Source: Ramlibacter sp. (lineage in GTDB: Bacteria; Pseudomonadota; Gammaproteobacteria; Burkholderiales; Burkholderiaceae_C). Taken from it: DNA of 35,269 bases. Below are positions 22,300-30,639 of the stretch, in pieces. The stretch covers positions 1 to 35,269 of the forward strand of contig JALHLO010000009.1 in the NCBI GenBank assembly GCA_022844525.1. The letters are read 5' to 3'. The number at the start of each line of letters is the position of its first letter. Position 1 is the stretch's first letter. The notes beneath the pieces were generated by a model, which made no database searches, had not been told where the DNA came from, and saw nothing but the letters and a program-made list of their open reading frames with translations. A program made the translations under genes and the position numbers.

Positions 22300-22731
22300 A
22301 TGAGGCAGGTCCTGATTGCTGTCGATGCCCACAGCCCGGCGCGCACGCGTTCGGCGGTGGAGCAGGCGGTGCGCATCTGGCGCGACGAGTTCGTGGGCAT
22401 CCGCCTGGTGCGCGTGCAGCCCAGGCTGTCCGGCCACGTGGCGATGTTCTTCGGCACCCGCGAGCTGCAGAAGATGCAGCTGGAGGAAGGCACCGAGGAA
22501 CTGAAGTTCGCCCAGGGGCTGCTCGATGCCGCCGGCGTGCCCTACACGAGCACGGTGCTGATCGGCCGCAGCGCCGAAACCATCGCCCAGGCCGCGCGCG
22601 AGTTCGGCTGCGACCGCATCCTGTTCGGCGAGGAAGGTCCCAGCCTCGCCGGCCGGATGTTCGGCTCGCTGGCCGAGCAGGTGCGCCACCTGCTCGGCCC
22701 GGGCAACGCCTACCAGGTGATCGGTTCCTGA
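22300..22731 (+). CDS. Universal stress protein family, 143 aa
   Basis: UspA-fold protein: strand 1 QVLIAVDAHSPARTRSAVEQAV at the N-terminus, central ELKFAQGLLDAAGVPYTSTVLIGRSAETIAQAAREFGCDRILFGEEG, and the C-terminal LLGPGNAYQVIG strand. The ATP-binding motif G-2x-G-9x-G-S/T is degenerate (GEEGPSLAGRMFGSLAEQV), which still keeps G, G and GS spacing close to the consensus, so nucleotide binding is possible. Seven bases after the TerC-family stop; an upstream in-frame extension through terC is rejected. A terminator follows 26 bases downstream. Confidence 0.88.
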   Translation: MRQVLIAVDAHSPARTRSAVEQAVRIWRDEFVGIRLVRVQPRLSGHVAMFFGTRELQKMQLEEGTEELKFAQGLLDAAGVPYTSTVLIGRSAETIAQAAREFGCDRILFGEEGPSLAGRMFGSLAEQVRHLLGPGNAYQVIGS

Positions 22732-22756
22732 GCGGACCGCGCCGGTAGCGACCAGG

Positions 22757-22781
22757 GCGGCCCGCGGGCCGCTTTTCTTCT
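22757..22781 (+). terminator. Intrinsic terminator after the terC-usp unit
   Basis: GCGGCCCGCGGGCCGC (22757-22772) is a perfect inverted repeat, forming a 6-bp GC stem with a CGCG loop, followed at once by TTTTCTTCT. It separates the two-component/TerC/Usp block from the catabolic cluster. Confidence 0.85.
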
Positions 22782-22866
22782 GGACGCGCCGCCGCCATGG
22801 GGGAAGCCCGGTCGCCGGCGCGCGCGCGCCTGGGGCACCATACGGCAGCCCCAACGAGGAGATCCC

Positions 22867-24438
22867 GTGGACACTGCCATCCGCCGCCAGACGCTGGCGG
22901 ACCTGCTGCGCCGCAGCGCCAAGCGCTTTCCCCGCAAGACCGCCATCGAGTGCGGCGCGACGCGCTGGACTTTCGCCGAGTTCGACGCGGTCACCGACCG
23001 GCTGGCCGCGGGCCTCGCGCGGCAAGGCGTCGGCAAGGGCGCGCGCGTGGCGGTGCTGGCGCGCAACTCGCACGGCTTCGCCGCGCTGCGCTTCGCCCTC
23101 GCGCGGCTGGGCGCCGTGCTGGTGCCGATCAACTTCATGCTCAAGGCCGAAGAGGTCGCCTACATCCTGCGGCACGCCGGTGCCGGCATGCTGGCCACCG
23201 ATTCCGGCCTGGCGGAGCTCGCGCGCAGCGCCGCGGCGCTGGACACGCAGGTGCGGCAGTTCGTGTGGCTGCCTTCGGAAGAGCCCACCCAGCCGGTGAC
23301 GGGCATGATCCCTTTCGACGAACTGGTGGCGCGCGACGAAGCGCCGCCGCCGGTGGACCTCCAGGGCGGGGAACTCGCGCAGATCGTCTACACCAGCGGC
23401 ACGGAGTCCATGCCCAAGGGAGCGATGCTCACGCACGATGCGGTGATCTGGCAGTACGCCAGCTGCGCGGTGGACGCCAGCATCGCTTCCGGCGACGTCA
23501 TGCTGCACGCGCTGCCGCTGTACCACTGCGCGCAGCTCGACGTGTTCCTCGGCCCGATGCTGTACGTCGGCGGCAGCAGCATCGTCACGGCCAAGCCCAC
23601 GCCGGACAACCTGCTGCCGCTGATCGCCAGGCACCGCATCACCTCCTTCTTCGCGCCGCCGACGGTGTGGATCGCGCTGCTGCGCTCGCCGCTGTTCGAC
23701 CAGGTCGACCTGTCGTCCCTGCGCAAGGGCTACTACGGCGCCTCGATCATGCCGGTGGAGGTGCTGCGCGAACTCGCGCGGCGGCTGCCCGACGTCGGCT
23801 TCTGGAACCTCTATGGCCAGACCGAGATCGCGCCGCTGGCCACCATGCTCGGCCCGGAAGACCAGTTGCGCAAGCCGGGCTCCTGCGGCCGCGCGGTACT
23901 GAACGTGGAGACGCGCGTGGTGGACGACGCGATGCGCGACGTGCAGCCCGGCGAGGTCGGCGAGATCGTGCACCGCTCGCCCCACCTCATGCTCGGCTAC
24001 TTCCACGACGACGAGCGCACCCGCGCGGCCTTCGAGGGCGGCTGGTTCCACTCGGGCGACCTGGCGACGATCGACGAGGAGGGCTACATCACCGTCGTCG
24101 ACCGCAAGAAGGACATGATCAAGACCGGCGGCGAGAACGTGGCCAGCCGCGAGGTCGAGGAGATGATCTACCGGCTGCCGCAGGTGTCCGAGGTGGCGGT
24201 GGTCGGCGTGCCGCATCCGCGCTGGGTGGAGGCGGTGGTGGCGGTGGTCGTGCCCAAGGCGGGCCAGGCGCTGGCCGAGCAGGAGGTGCTGGCGCACTGC
24301 CAGCAGCACCTGGCCGGCTTCAAGGCGCCCAAGGCCGTGGTGTTCGCCGACGCCTTGCCCAAGAACCCGAGCGGCAAGCTGCTCAAGCGGGAGCTGCGCC
24401 AGCGTTACCGGGCGCATTTTGCGAAGGCCGGCGCGTGA
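22867..24438 (+). CDS. AMP-forming acyl-CoA synthetase (FadD/acyl-CoA ligase family), 523 aa
   Basis: ANL-superfamily ligase activating a carboxylic acid with ATP and CoA. The P-loop is IVYTSGTESMPKGAML (~173-188); ESM replaces the usual TTG, a form seen in a subset of acyl-CoA ligases. Others are NLYGQTE (314-320), the GGWFHSGDLA motif with D398, DRKKDMIKTGGENVAS hinge (~412-427) and catalytic K504 (NPSGKLLK). The start is GTG at 22867 with GAGGAG upstream. The amidase starts in its last 4 bases (GTGA). The first gene of the cluster, it probably activates an acid released or made by its neighbours. Chain length cannot be predicted. Confidence 0.93.
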   Translation: MDTAIRRQTLADLLRRSAKRFPRKTAIECGATRWTFAEFDAVTDRLAAGLARQGVGKGARVAVLARNSHGFAALRFALARLGAVLVPINFMLKAEEVAYILRHAGAGMLATDSGLAELARSAAALDTQVRQFVWLPSEEPTQPVTGMIPFDELVARDEAPPPVDLQGGELAQIVYTSGTESMPKGAMLTHDAVIWQYASCAVDASIASGDVMLHALPLYHCAQLDVFLGPMLYVGGSSIVTAKPTPDNLLPLIARHRITSFFAPPTVWIALLRSPLFDQVDLSSLRKGYYGASIMPVEVLRELARRLPDVGFWNLYGQTEIAPLATMLGPEDQLRKPGSCGRAVLNVETRVVDDAMRDVQPGEVGEIVHRSPHLMLGYFHDDERTRAAFEGGWFHSGDLATIDEEGYITVVDRKKDMIKTGGENVASREVEEMIYRLPQVSEVAVVGVPHPRWVEAVVAVVVPKAGQALAEQEVLAHCQQHLAGFKAPKAVVFADALPKNPSGKLLKRELRQRYRAHFAKAGA

Positions 24439-25907
24439 CGGCCCCGCACGACCTGCTGCGGCTCGATGCCGGCACCTTGTCGCGGCGCATCGCGGCGCGC
24501 GAACTGTCCTGCCGCGAACTGATGCAGGCCAGCCTGGCGCGCATCGCCGACCTGAACCCCGTGCACAACGCGATCGTCTCGCTGCGTGACGGCGACGAAC
24601 TGCTGGCCGAAGCCGATGCCTGCGACGCGACGCTGGCGCGCGGCGAGATCACCGGCTGGATGCACGGCTTCCCGGTGGCGGTGAAGGACCTGAGCGACGC
24701 GGCCGGCCTGCCCACCACGCTGGGATCGCTGGCCATCGGCCGGCGGATGGCGACCGGCGACGCGCTGTTCGTGCAGCGCATGAAGAAGGCCGGCGCGATC
24801 GTCATCGGCAAGACCAACACGCCGGAGTTCGGCCTGGGCTCGCACACCTTCAACCAGGTGTTCGGCATCACGCGCAATGCCTGGGACCCCTCGCGCTCGG
24901 CCGGCGGCAGCAGCGGCGGTGCGGCCGTGGCGCTGGCGCTCGGCATGGTGCCGGTGGCGGACGGCAGCGACATGGGCGGCTCGCTGCGCAACCCGGCCGC
25001 CTTCAACAACGTGCTCGGATTCCGGCCCTCGCGCGGGCGGGTGCCGGCGGTGCCGGCGGAGGACGCGTTCTTCCAGCAGCTCGGCACCGAAGGGCCGATG
25101 GGCCGCACGACCGAGGACGTGGCGCGGCTGCTGTGCACCATGGGCGGCTGGGACGAGCGCGCGCCGCTGTCGCTGGCGGACCCCTTGCCCGATCCCGCAA
25201 GCGAGGACCCGATCGCCTGCGAGCCGGGCAAGCGCATCGGCTGGCTGGGCAGCATCTGGCCCGACCTGCCGCTGGAGCCCGGCATCCGCGAGCTGTGCGA
25301 AGCGGCGCTGCGCAAGCTGGAAGGCGAGGGCTATGCGGTCGAGCCTTGCACGCTGGACGTGGCGCGCGACGCGAACTGGAGCGCCTGGCTGCGCCTGCGG
25401 CAGATGCTGGTGGGCGGAAAGCTGGGGGCCCTGTACGCGCAGCCGCACCTGCGCGCGCTGATGAAGCCGGAGGCGCAGTGGGAGGTGGAACAGAGCTTCC
25501 AGCTCACCGCGGCGCACCTGTACCAGGCGACCGTGCAGCGCACCGCCGTCTATCACGCTTTCCGCCGCCTGTTCGAACGCTACGACTACGTGGTCGCTCC
25601 CACCGCGCAGGTCTTTCCCTTCCCCGCCGAACTGCACTGGCCGCGCGAGGTGGCCGGGGTGGCGATGGGCACCTACCACCGCTGGATGGAGATCGTCACG
25701 CCGTTCACGCTGGCGGGGCTGCCGGTGGCGAGCGTGCCGGTGGGCTTCGGCAACGACGGGTTGCCCATGGGCATGCAGGTGGCCGGGCCGGCGCGCGCCG
25801 ACCTGCGCGTGCTGGCGCTGGCGCGCGCCTGGGAAGGCATCGCTCCCTGGGTTCCCTCGGACGCCAGCCGCTGGCGCAGGCCGCACAATCCGCGCATCCA
25901 GCCTTAG
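24435..25907 (+). CDS. Amidase signature family hydrolase, 490 aa
   Basis: Serine amidase with the Ser-cisSer-Lys triad: K84 (VAVKDLSDAAG), S159 (SAGGSSGGAAVAL) and S183 (GSDMGGSLRNPAAF). The spacings K-75-S-24-S match those of fatty acid amide hydrolase-type enzymes. The substrate could be an aryl or alkyl amide or a carbamoyl compound. It lacks the extra domains of GatA or allophanate hydrolase, and no gatB or gatC is near, so a tRNA amidotransferase is excluded. The GTG start overlaps the ligase stop by 4 bases. The frame remains open far upstream but that reads the ligase out of frame. No signal peptide, so cytoplasmic. Confidence 0.94.
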   Translation: MTAPHDLLRLDAGTLSRRIAARELSCRELMQASLARIADLNPVHNAIVSLRDGDELLAEADACDATLARGEITGWMHGFPVAVKDLSDAAGLPTTLGSLAIGRRMATGDALFVQRMKKAGAIVIGKTNTPEFGLGSHTFNQVFGITRNAWDPSRSAGGSSGGAAVALALGMVPVADGSDMGGSLRNPAAFNNVLGFRPSRGRVPAVPAEDAFFQQLGTEGPMGRTTEDVARLLCTMGGWDERAPLSLADPLPDPASEDPIACEPGKRIGWLGSIWPDLPLEPGIRELCEAALRKLEGEGYAVEPCTLDVARDANWSAWLRLRQMLVGGKLGALYAQPHLRALMKPEAQWEVEQSFQLTAAHLYQATVQRTAVYHAFRRLFERYDYVVAPTAQVFPFPAELHWPREVAGVAMGTYHRWMEIVTPFTLAGLPVASVPVGFGNDGLPMGMQVAGPARADLRVLALARAWEGIAPWVPSDASRWRRPHNPRIQP

Positions 25908-25919
25908 AGGAGACTTCGC

Positions 25920-26897
25920 ATGAACAAGCGCCAGCTGCTGCGCGCCGCCTTGCTGGGACTGTCCGCCCTGGCCCTCGCCGGCGCGGGCCAGGCCCAGGAC
26001 TTCCCGCCGAAGAAGGCGGTCACGATGATGGTGGGCTTCGCCCCCGGCGGTGCCGCCGACGCGGCCGCCCGCCTGATCGCCAGGAAGCTCGGCGAGAACG
26101 TCGGCCAGACCATCGTGGTGGACAACAAGGCCGGCGCCGGCGGCAACATCGCGCACCAGCTCACGGCCAACGGCCCCACCGACGGCTCGCTGCTGCTGTT
26201 CGGCTCGATCGGCCCGCTGACCATCGCGCCGCACATGATGAAGCTGGCCTACGACCCGTTCAAGGACCTGGCGCCGGTCTCCGGCGGCGTGCACTTCCCC
26301 AACGTGCTGGTGGTGAACGCGAACTCCGGCATCAAGTCGCTGGCGGACTTCGTCGCGGCGGCGCGCAAGCAGGCCGAAGCCGTGAGCTTCGCCTCCACCG
26401 GTTCGGGCTCGGCCTCGCACCTGACGGGCGAGCTGTTCGCGCAGGCGATCAAGGCGGAGATGCTGCACGTGCCCTACAAGGGCGGCGCGCCGGCCATGCA
26501 GGACCTGCTGGCCGGCCGCTTCACCGGCTACTTCGCCGCGCCGCCGACGGCGCTGCCGCACATCGAGAGCGCCAAGCTCACGCCGCTGGCCACCACCGGG
26601 CTCGCGCGGCCGGCCTACCTGCCCAACATCCCCACGGTCGCGGAATCCGGCTACCCGGGCTTCGAGGCGCTGAACTGGTATGCCTTCGTCGCACCGGCGA
26701 AGACGCCCACGACCATCCTGGACCGCTGGAACCAGGAGATCGTGAAGGTCCTCAACGACCGCGAGGTGCGCGAGGCGCTCGGCAAGCTCGGCCTCACGCC
26801 GCATCCGACCTCGCGCAGCGAGCTGACCGACTTCATGCGCAAGGAGTCGGCCAAGTGGGGCGCGATCGTGCGCGATCGCAAGATCACGGCGGAGTAA
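25920..26897 (+). CDS. Bug-family (tripartite tricarboxylate transporter) solute receptor, 325 aa
   Basis: Periplasmic binding protein of the TctC/Bug family. Signal peptide residues 1-~25 (KRQLLRAALLGLSALALAGA, cut near AQA/QDF). Mature features are VTMMVGFAPGGAADAAARL, VDNKAGAGGNIA (~62-73), DPFKDLAPVS, LHVPYKGGAPAMQDLLAG and a C-terminal helical region. No TctA or TctB membrane partner is in the window, as for most Bug proteins in Burkholderiales, so it may work with a distant permease or a sensor. AGAGGAG lies 8 bases before the ATG. It follows the amidase by 12 bp. The ligand is probably a carboxylate or amide-type molecule. Confidence 0.94.
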   Translation: MNKRQLLRAALLGLSALALAGAGQAQDFPPKKAVTMMVGFAPGGAADAAARLIARKLGENVGQTIVVDNKAGAGGNIAHQLTANGPTDGSLLLFGSIGPLTIAPHMMKLAYDPFKDLAPVSGGVHFPNVLVVNANSGIKSLADFVAAARKQAEAVSFASTGSGSASHLTGELFAQAIKAEMLHVPYKGGAPAMQDLLAGRFTGYFAAPPTALPHIESAKLTPLATTGLARPAYLPNIPTVAESGYPGFEALNWYAFVAPAKTPTTILDRWNQEIVKVLNDREVREALGKLGLTPHPTSRSELTDFMRKESAKWGAIVRDRKITAE

Positions 26898-26922
26898 GGG
26901 CGCGCCGGGGTCGGGCGCGAGC

Positions 26923-26928
26923 GAGAAT
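26923..26928 (+). promoter_or_regulatory. -10-like box GAGAAT, 6 nt before atuA-like gene
   Basis: GAGAAT is followed by CGCCGC and the ATG at 26935. It could be an internal promoter giving a leaderless mRNA for the second half of the cluster. No Shine-Dalgarno sequence is present. Confidence 0.4.
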
Positions 26929-26934
26929 CGCCGC

Positions 26935-28275
26935 ATGGAAACACTCGCAGTGGGTTGCGGCGCCGGCTTCTCCGGCGACCGCACCGATGCCGCGCCCCCG
27001 GTGGTGCGCACGCTGGTCGAACGCGGCGGCCCGGCGGCGCTGGTCTTCGAGAACCTCGCCGAACGCACGCTGGCGCTGCAGCAGCTCGCGCGGCGGCGAG
27101 ACCCCGCGCTGGGCTACGAGCCGCTGCTGCAGCAGGAACTGCGGCCCATCCTGGCGGACTGCCTGCGCCACGGCATCACCATCGTCGGCAATTTCGGCGC
27201 GGCCAATCCGCGCGGTGCCGCCGACGCGATCCGGCGCCTGGCCGCGGAGCTGGGCCTGCCGGCGCCGCGCATCGGCGTGGTGGAGGGCGACGACCTCACG
27301 GGGGTCGGTGCGCGCGGGATCGTGCGGCAGCAGCTGGGTGCGGCCTTCGACGAAGCGCGCTTCGTCTGCGCCAACGCCTACCAGGGCGCGCTGGAGATCG
27401 CCGCCGCCATCCGCGCCGGCGCGCAGGTGGTGGTGACGGGCCGCGTGGCCGATCCCTCGTTGGTGCTGGGCCCCGCGGTCGCGCATTTCGGCTGGAGCGC
27501 CACCGACTGGGACCGGCTGGCCGGCGGCACCATGGCGGGCCACCTGCTCGAATGCGGCGCCCAGGTCACCGGCGGCTACTTCGCCGACCCGGGCCGCAAG
27601 GACGTGCCGGGGATGGAAAACATCGGCTTCCCGATCGCGGAGATCGCCGAGGACGGCAGCTGCATCGTCTCCAAGGCCGCCGGCACCGGGGGGCTGGTGG
27701 ACTGCCGCACGGTGAAGGAGCAGCTGCTGTACGAGGTGCACGACCCGGCCGCCTACATCACGCCCGACGTGGTGGCCGACATCACCGATGCGACGGTGGA
27801 ACAGGTCGGGCCCGACCGGGTGCGCCTGTCCGGCGTGAAGGGGCATCCGCGCACGCCCACGCTCAAGATGCTCGCCTTCTTCGACGGCGGCTGGCTGGGC
27901 GAAGCCGAGATCTCCTATGCCGGCCCGAACGCCGAGGCGCGCGCGCGGCTGGCCATGGACATGATTAAGAAGCGCCTGGGCGCGGACCTGCCGCTGCGCT
28001 GCGACCTGATCGGCGTCAGCAGCATCTTCGCCGACGACGGCGGCGAGCTGCTCGCGCGCCACCCGCAGGGACAGGCGACCGACGTGCGCCTGCGCGTGGC
28101 GAGCCGGCACGAGGACCTGGAACGCATCGACCGCCTGCTGCGCGAAGTCACCGCCTTGTGGACCGGCGGGCCCGCGGGCGGCGGCGGCGTGCGCACCGCC
28201 AAACGCCAGCGCCTGTCCAGCCGCGCCTGCCTGGTGCCGCGCGAGCTCGTCCCCGCCACCTGGCAACTGGCCTGA
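26935..28275 (+). CDS. AtuA family (DUF1446) protein, 446 aa
   Basis: Member of the AtuA/DUF1446 family, named from the acyclic terpene utilisation cluster of Pseudomonas; its reaction is unknown. Typical blocks are LAVGCGAGFSGDRTDA at the N-terminus, YEPLLQQELRPILADC (~60), VGNFGAANPRGAADAI (~83-98), VVVTGRVADPSLVLGPA (~164-180), MAGHLLECGAQVTGGYFADP and KVKG-like SGVKGHPRTPTLK (~302-314). Many AtuA proteins carry a C-terminal ferredoxin-fold domain; here it is a separate gene 10 bp downstream, and this ORF ends shortly after VPRELVPATW. No carboxylase subunits (AtuC/F) are near, so a terpene role is doubtful. Confidence 0.92.
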   Translation: METLAVGCGAGFSGDRTDAAPPVVRTLVERGGPAALVFENLAERTLALQQLARRRDPALGYEPLLQQELRPILADCLRHGITIVGNFGAANPRGAADAIRRLAAELGLPAPRIGVVEGDDLTGVGARGIVRQQLGAAFDEARFVCANAYQGALEIAAAIRAGAQVVVTGRVADPSLVLGPAVAHFGWSATDWDRLAGGTMAGHLLECGAQVTGGYFADPGRKDVPGMENIGFPIAEIAEDGSCIVSKAAGTGGLVDCRTVKEQLLYEVHDPAAYITPDVVADITDATVEQVGPDRVRLSGVKGHPRTPTLKMLAFFDGGWLGEAEISYAGPNAEARARLAMDMIKKRLGADLPLRCDLIGVSSIFADDGGELLARHPQGQATDVRLRVASRHEDLERIDRLLREVTALWTGGPAGGGGVRTAKRQRLSSRACLVPRELVPATWQLA

Positions 28276-28285
28276 GGACCGACGC

Positions 28286-28612
28286 ATGGCCGACATCGCC
28301 CTCTACGACCTGGCCCACGCCCGCACCGGCGACAAGGGCAACATCATCAACATCAGCCTGATCGCCTACCGCGCGCAGGACTACCCGCTGCTGGCCGAAC
28401 AGGTCACGCCGGAACGCGTCGCCGCCTGGTTCGCGCACCGGCACCCGGCGGCCGTGCGCCGCTACCTGCTGCCGAAACTGGGCGCCATGAACTTCGTGCT
28501 GGACGAGGTGCTGGACGGCGGCGTCAACGATTCGCTCAACCTCGACATGCACGGCAAGGCGCTGTCCTTCCACCTGCTCGCCATGACCATCCCGGGACCG
28601 CGCGGATCATGA
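28286..28612 (+). CDS. AtuA-like ferredoxin-fold domain protein, 108 aa
   Basis: Stand-alone version of the small domain normally fused to the AtuA C-terminus. Diagnostic sequence: [17 protein letters not shown] (~12-28), [30 protein letters not shown] (~57-76), [28 protein letters not shown] overlaps the stop of atuA and serves as ribosome site, so the two are coupled and probably form one complex. Its stop overlaps the start of the dehydratase gene by 4 bases (ATGA). Function unknown. It is distinct from DUF4387, another small protein often found beside AtuA. Confidence 0.9.
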   Translation: MADIALYDLAHARTGDKGNIINISLIAYRAQDYPLLAEQVTPERVAAWFAHRHPAAVRRYLLPKLGAMNFVLDEVLDGGVNDSLNLDMHGKALSFHLLAMTIPGPRGS

Positions 28613-29796
28613 ACACGCCGACCATCCGCCACGTGCGCGCCTTCACCCTGCGCGGCGCCGGCGCCGACTACCACGACCAGGACGCCGGCCACTGGATCGA
28701 CGACCACATCGCCACGCCGATGGCGAAATACCCGCAGTACCGCCAGAGCCGCCAGAGCTTCGGCCTGAACGTGCTGGGCACGCTGGTGGTGGAGATCGAG
28801 GCCAGCGACGGCAGCGTGGGCTTCGCCGTCACCACCGGCGGCGACCTGGGCTGCTGGATCGTGGAGAAGCACCTGGCGCGCTTCCTCGAAGGGCAGAAGG
28901 TCACCGACATCGAGAAGATGTGGGACCAGATGTTCAACGCCACCCTGTTCTACGGCCGCAAGGGGATCGTGCTGAACACCATTTCCGGGGTGGACCTCGC
29001 GCTGTGGGACCTGCTGGGGGTGGTGCGGCAGGAACCGGTGCATGCGCTGCTGGGCGGGCCGGTGCGGGACGAACTTCAGTTCTACATGACCACCGCGCGG
29101 CCGGACTTCGCCAGGGAGCAGGGCTTCCTGGGCGGCAAGATGCCGCTGCACCACGGGCCGGCCGAAGGCGAGGAGGGCCTGAAGAAGAACCTGGCGCAGC
29201 TGGCCGACATGCGCGCGCGCTGCGGCCCCGACTTCTGGCTGATGCTGGACTGCTGGATGAGCCTGGACGTGGAGTACGCGACGCGCCTGGCGCACGGGGC
29301 CTGGGAGCAGTCGGGCCTGAAGTGGATCGAGGAGGCGCTGCCGCCCGACGACTACTGGGGCTACGCCGAGCTGCGCCGCAAGGTGCCGCCCGGCCTGCTG
29401 GTGACCACCGGCGAGCACGAGGCCACGCGCTGGGGCTTCCGCATGCTGCTGGAAATGGGGTGCTGCGACATCCTGCAGCCCGACGTCGGCTGGTGCGGCG
29501 GCATCACCGAGCTGCTGAAGATCTCGGCGCTGGCCGACGCGCACGGCAAGCTGGTGGTGCCGCACGGCTCCTCGGTCTACAGCTACCACTTCGTGATCAC
29601 GCGCCACAACAGCCCGTTCGCGGAGTTCCTGAACATGGCGCCGCAAGCCGACCGCATCGTGCCCATGTTCCATCCGCAGTTGCTGGACGAGCCGGTACCG
29701 GTGAACGGGCGCATGAAGGCCTCGGTGCTGGACCAGCCCGGCTTCGGCGTGCGGCTGAATCCCGATTGCCAGTTGCACCGGCCGTATCCGCGCTGA
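28609..29796 (+). CDS. L-rhamnonate dehydratase-like enolase-superfamily enzyme, 395 aa
   Basis: Strongly resembles RhmD of E. coli along its whole length. Metal ligands are D214 (WLMLDCWMS), E241 or E242 (KWIEEALPP) and E269 (TTGEHEA). Base/acid residues are D292 (QPDVGWCGG) and H319 ([12 protein letters not shown]), with H28 and H33 ([11 protein letters not shown]) in the capping domain. Compared from memory with E. coli RhmD, the pattern GCWIVEKHL-x-RF-x-EG is kept. RhmD acts on 6-deoxy sugar acids; close relatives may use other acid-sugars. No other rhamnose-pathway gene (dehydrogenase, lactonase, KDR aldolase) is visible, so the true substrate may differ. Confidence 0.9.
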   Translation: MNTPTIRHVRAFTLRGAGADYHDQDAGHWIDDHIATPMAKYPQYRQSRQSFGLNVLGTLVVEIEASDGSVGFAVTTGGDLGCWIVEKHLARFLEGQKVTDIEKMWDQMFNATLFYGRKGIVLNTISGVDLALWDLLGVVRQEPVHALLGGPVRDELQFYMTTARPDFAREQGFLGGKMPLHHGPAEGEEGLKKNLAQLADMRARCGPDFWLMLDCWMSLDVEYATRLAHGAWEQSGLKWIEEALPPDDYWGYAELRRKVPPGLLVTTGEHEATRWGFRMLLEMGCCDILQPDVGWCGGITELLKISALADAHGKLVVPHGSSVYSYHFVITRHNSPFAEFLNMAPQADRIVPMFHPQLLDEPVPVNGRMKASVLDQPGFGVRLNPDCQLHRPYPR

Positions 29797-29843
29797 GCGC
29801 GCTTCGAAGGGTTTTCCCTAGCGCCAGGCTTGCAGCAGATTGA

Positions 29844-29875
29844 CGCCCACCCTTGGGCGGGCGCGCCTTTTGCGT
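29844..29875 (+). terminator. Weak hairpin between dehydratase and DUF1028 genes
   Basis: CGCCCA (29844-29849) pairs with TGGGCG (29854-29859) around a 4-base loop, followed by GGCGCGCCTTTTG. The T-run is short and 10 bases away, so this is at most a weak terminator or attenuator. A poor promoter-like pair, TTGGGC (29853-29858) and TACAGA (29875-29880) with 16-bp spacing, overlaps it. Confidence 0.3.
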
Positions 29876-29922
29876 ACAGAATCGCGTTCAGTTGCGGGCC
29901 GGGTCCCGCGAAAGGCTGGTGG

Positions 29923-30639
29923 ATGACGTGGTCTATCCTCGCGCGTGACGGGAAGGGACGCTTCGGCGTGGCCATCGCCAGCCGCTTCTTCGCGGTCGGC
30001 GCCCTGACGGTGCACACGCGGCGCGGCGTCGGCGCGCTGGCGACGCAGGCCCTGCTGAATCCCTTGTACGGCCCGCGCGGCATGGCACTGCTGGCCGAGG
30101 GCTGCGCGCCCCAGGAAGTGATCGCGCGGCTCACGAAGGCCGATGCCGGCCGCGAGCACCGCCAGCTGCACGTCCTGCCCGCGCAGGGGCGGCCCGCGGC
30201 CTTTACCGGTGCATCGTGCCTGGACTGGTGCGGGCAGCACCTCGGCGAGGACTTCAGCGTGGCGGGCAACATGCTCGCCGGCGCGCAGGTGGTGGAGGCG
30301 ACCGCGCAGGCCTTCCGCGAGACGCAGGGCCGGGGCCTCGCCGAACGCCTGCTGGCGGCGCTGGCGGCCGGCGAGGCGGCCGGCGGCGACAAGCGCGGCA
30401 AGCAGGCCGCCGCGCTGCGCATCCACGCCGACGAGGACCACCCGCAACTCGACATCCGCGTGGACGACCACGAGGAACCCGTGCGCGAGCTGCAGCGGCT
30501 GTACGCGAAGAGCCTGGAGCGCTACCAGCCCTTCATGGCCTGCCTGGCCGGGCGGCACGATCCCGCCGGCATCACCGACCGCGCCGTGATCGAGGAGCGC
30601 ATCGCCGCCTTCCAGCGCGAACGCGGAGGCGCCGGCTGA
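29923..30639 (+). CDS. DUF1028 protein, Ntn-hydrolase-like, 238 aa
   Basis: The conserved start [28 protein letters not shown] (consensus M-T-x-S-I-x-A-R-D) and [46 protein letters not shown] and NMLAG blocks identify DUF1028. The family has an N-terminal-nucleophile hydrolase fold, so removal of Met1 would expose Thr2 as possible nucleophile. That decides the start: ATG 29923, not the upstream frame. The Shine-Dalgarno sequence is weak (GGTGG). The stop shares one base with the ATPase start (TGATG), tying it to the ABC transporter. A hydrolase acting on the imported compound is plausible but unproven. Confidence 0.9.
   Translation: MTWSILARDGKGRFGVAIASRFFAVGALTVHTRRGVGALATQALLNPLYGPRGMALLAEGCAPQEVIARLTKADAGREHRQLHVLPAQGRPAAFTGASCLDWCGQHLGEDFSVAGNMLAGAQVVEATAQAFRETQGRGLAERLLAALAAGEAAGGDKRGKQAAALRIHADEDHPQLDIRVDDHEEPVRELQRLYAKSLERYQPFMACLAGRHDPAGITDRAVIEERIAAFQRERGGAG

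Noticed and set aside
22797-25907. 1036-codon plus-strand frame suggesting a fusion protein
   Set aside because: Only the last 490 codons (the amidase) are real. The first part reads the acyl-CoA ligase gene in a wrong frame; the GTG at 24435 with a 4-base overlap is the true start.
24435-25907. GatA (Glu-tRNA amidotransferase subunit A)
   Set aside because: Shares the amidase signature, but no gatB or gatC is nearby and the context is a catabolic/transport cluster.
24405-27068. 887-codon open frame on the minus strand
   Set aside because: It lies antisense to the amidase, Bug receptor and part of atuA, all of which have clear family motifs. Its translation is repetitive His/Arg/Gly/Val-rich text typical of antisense frames in GC-rich DNA.
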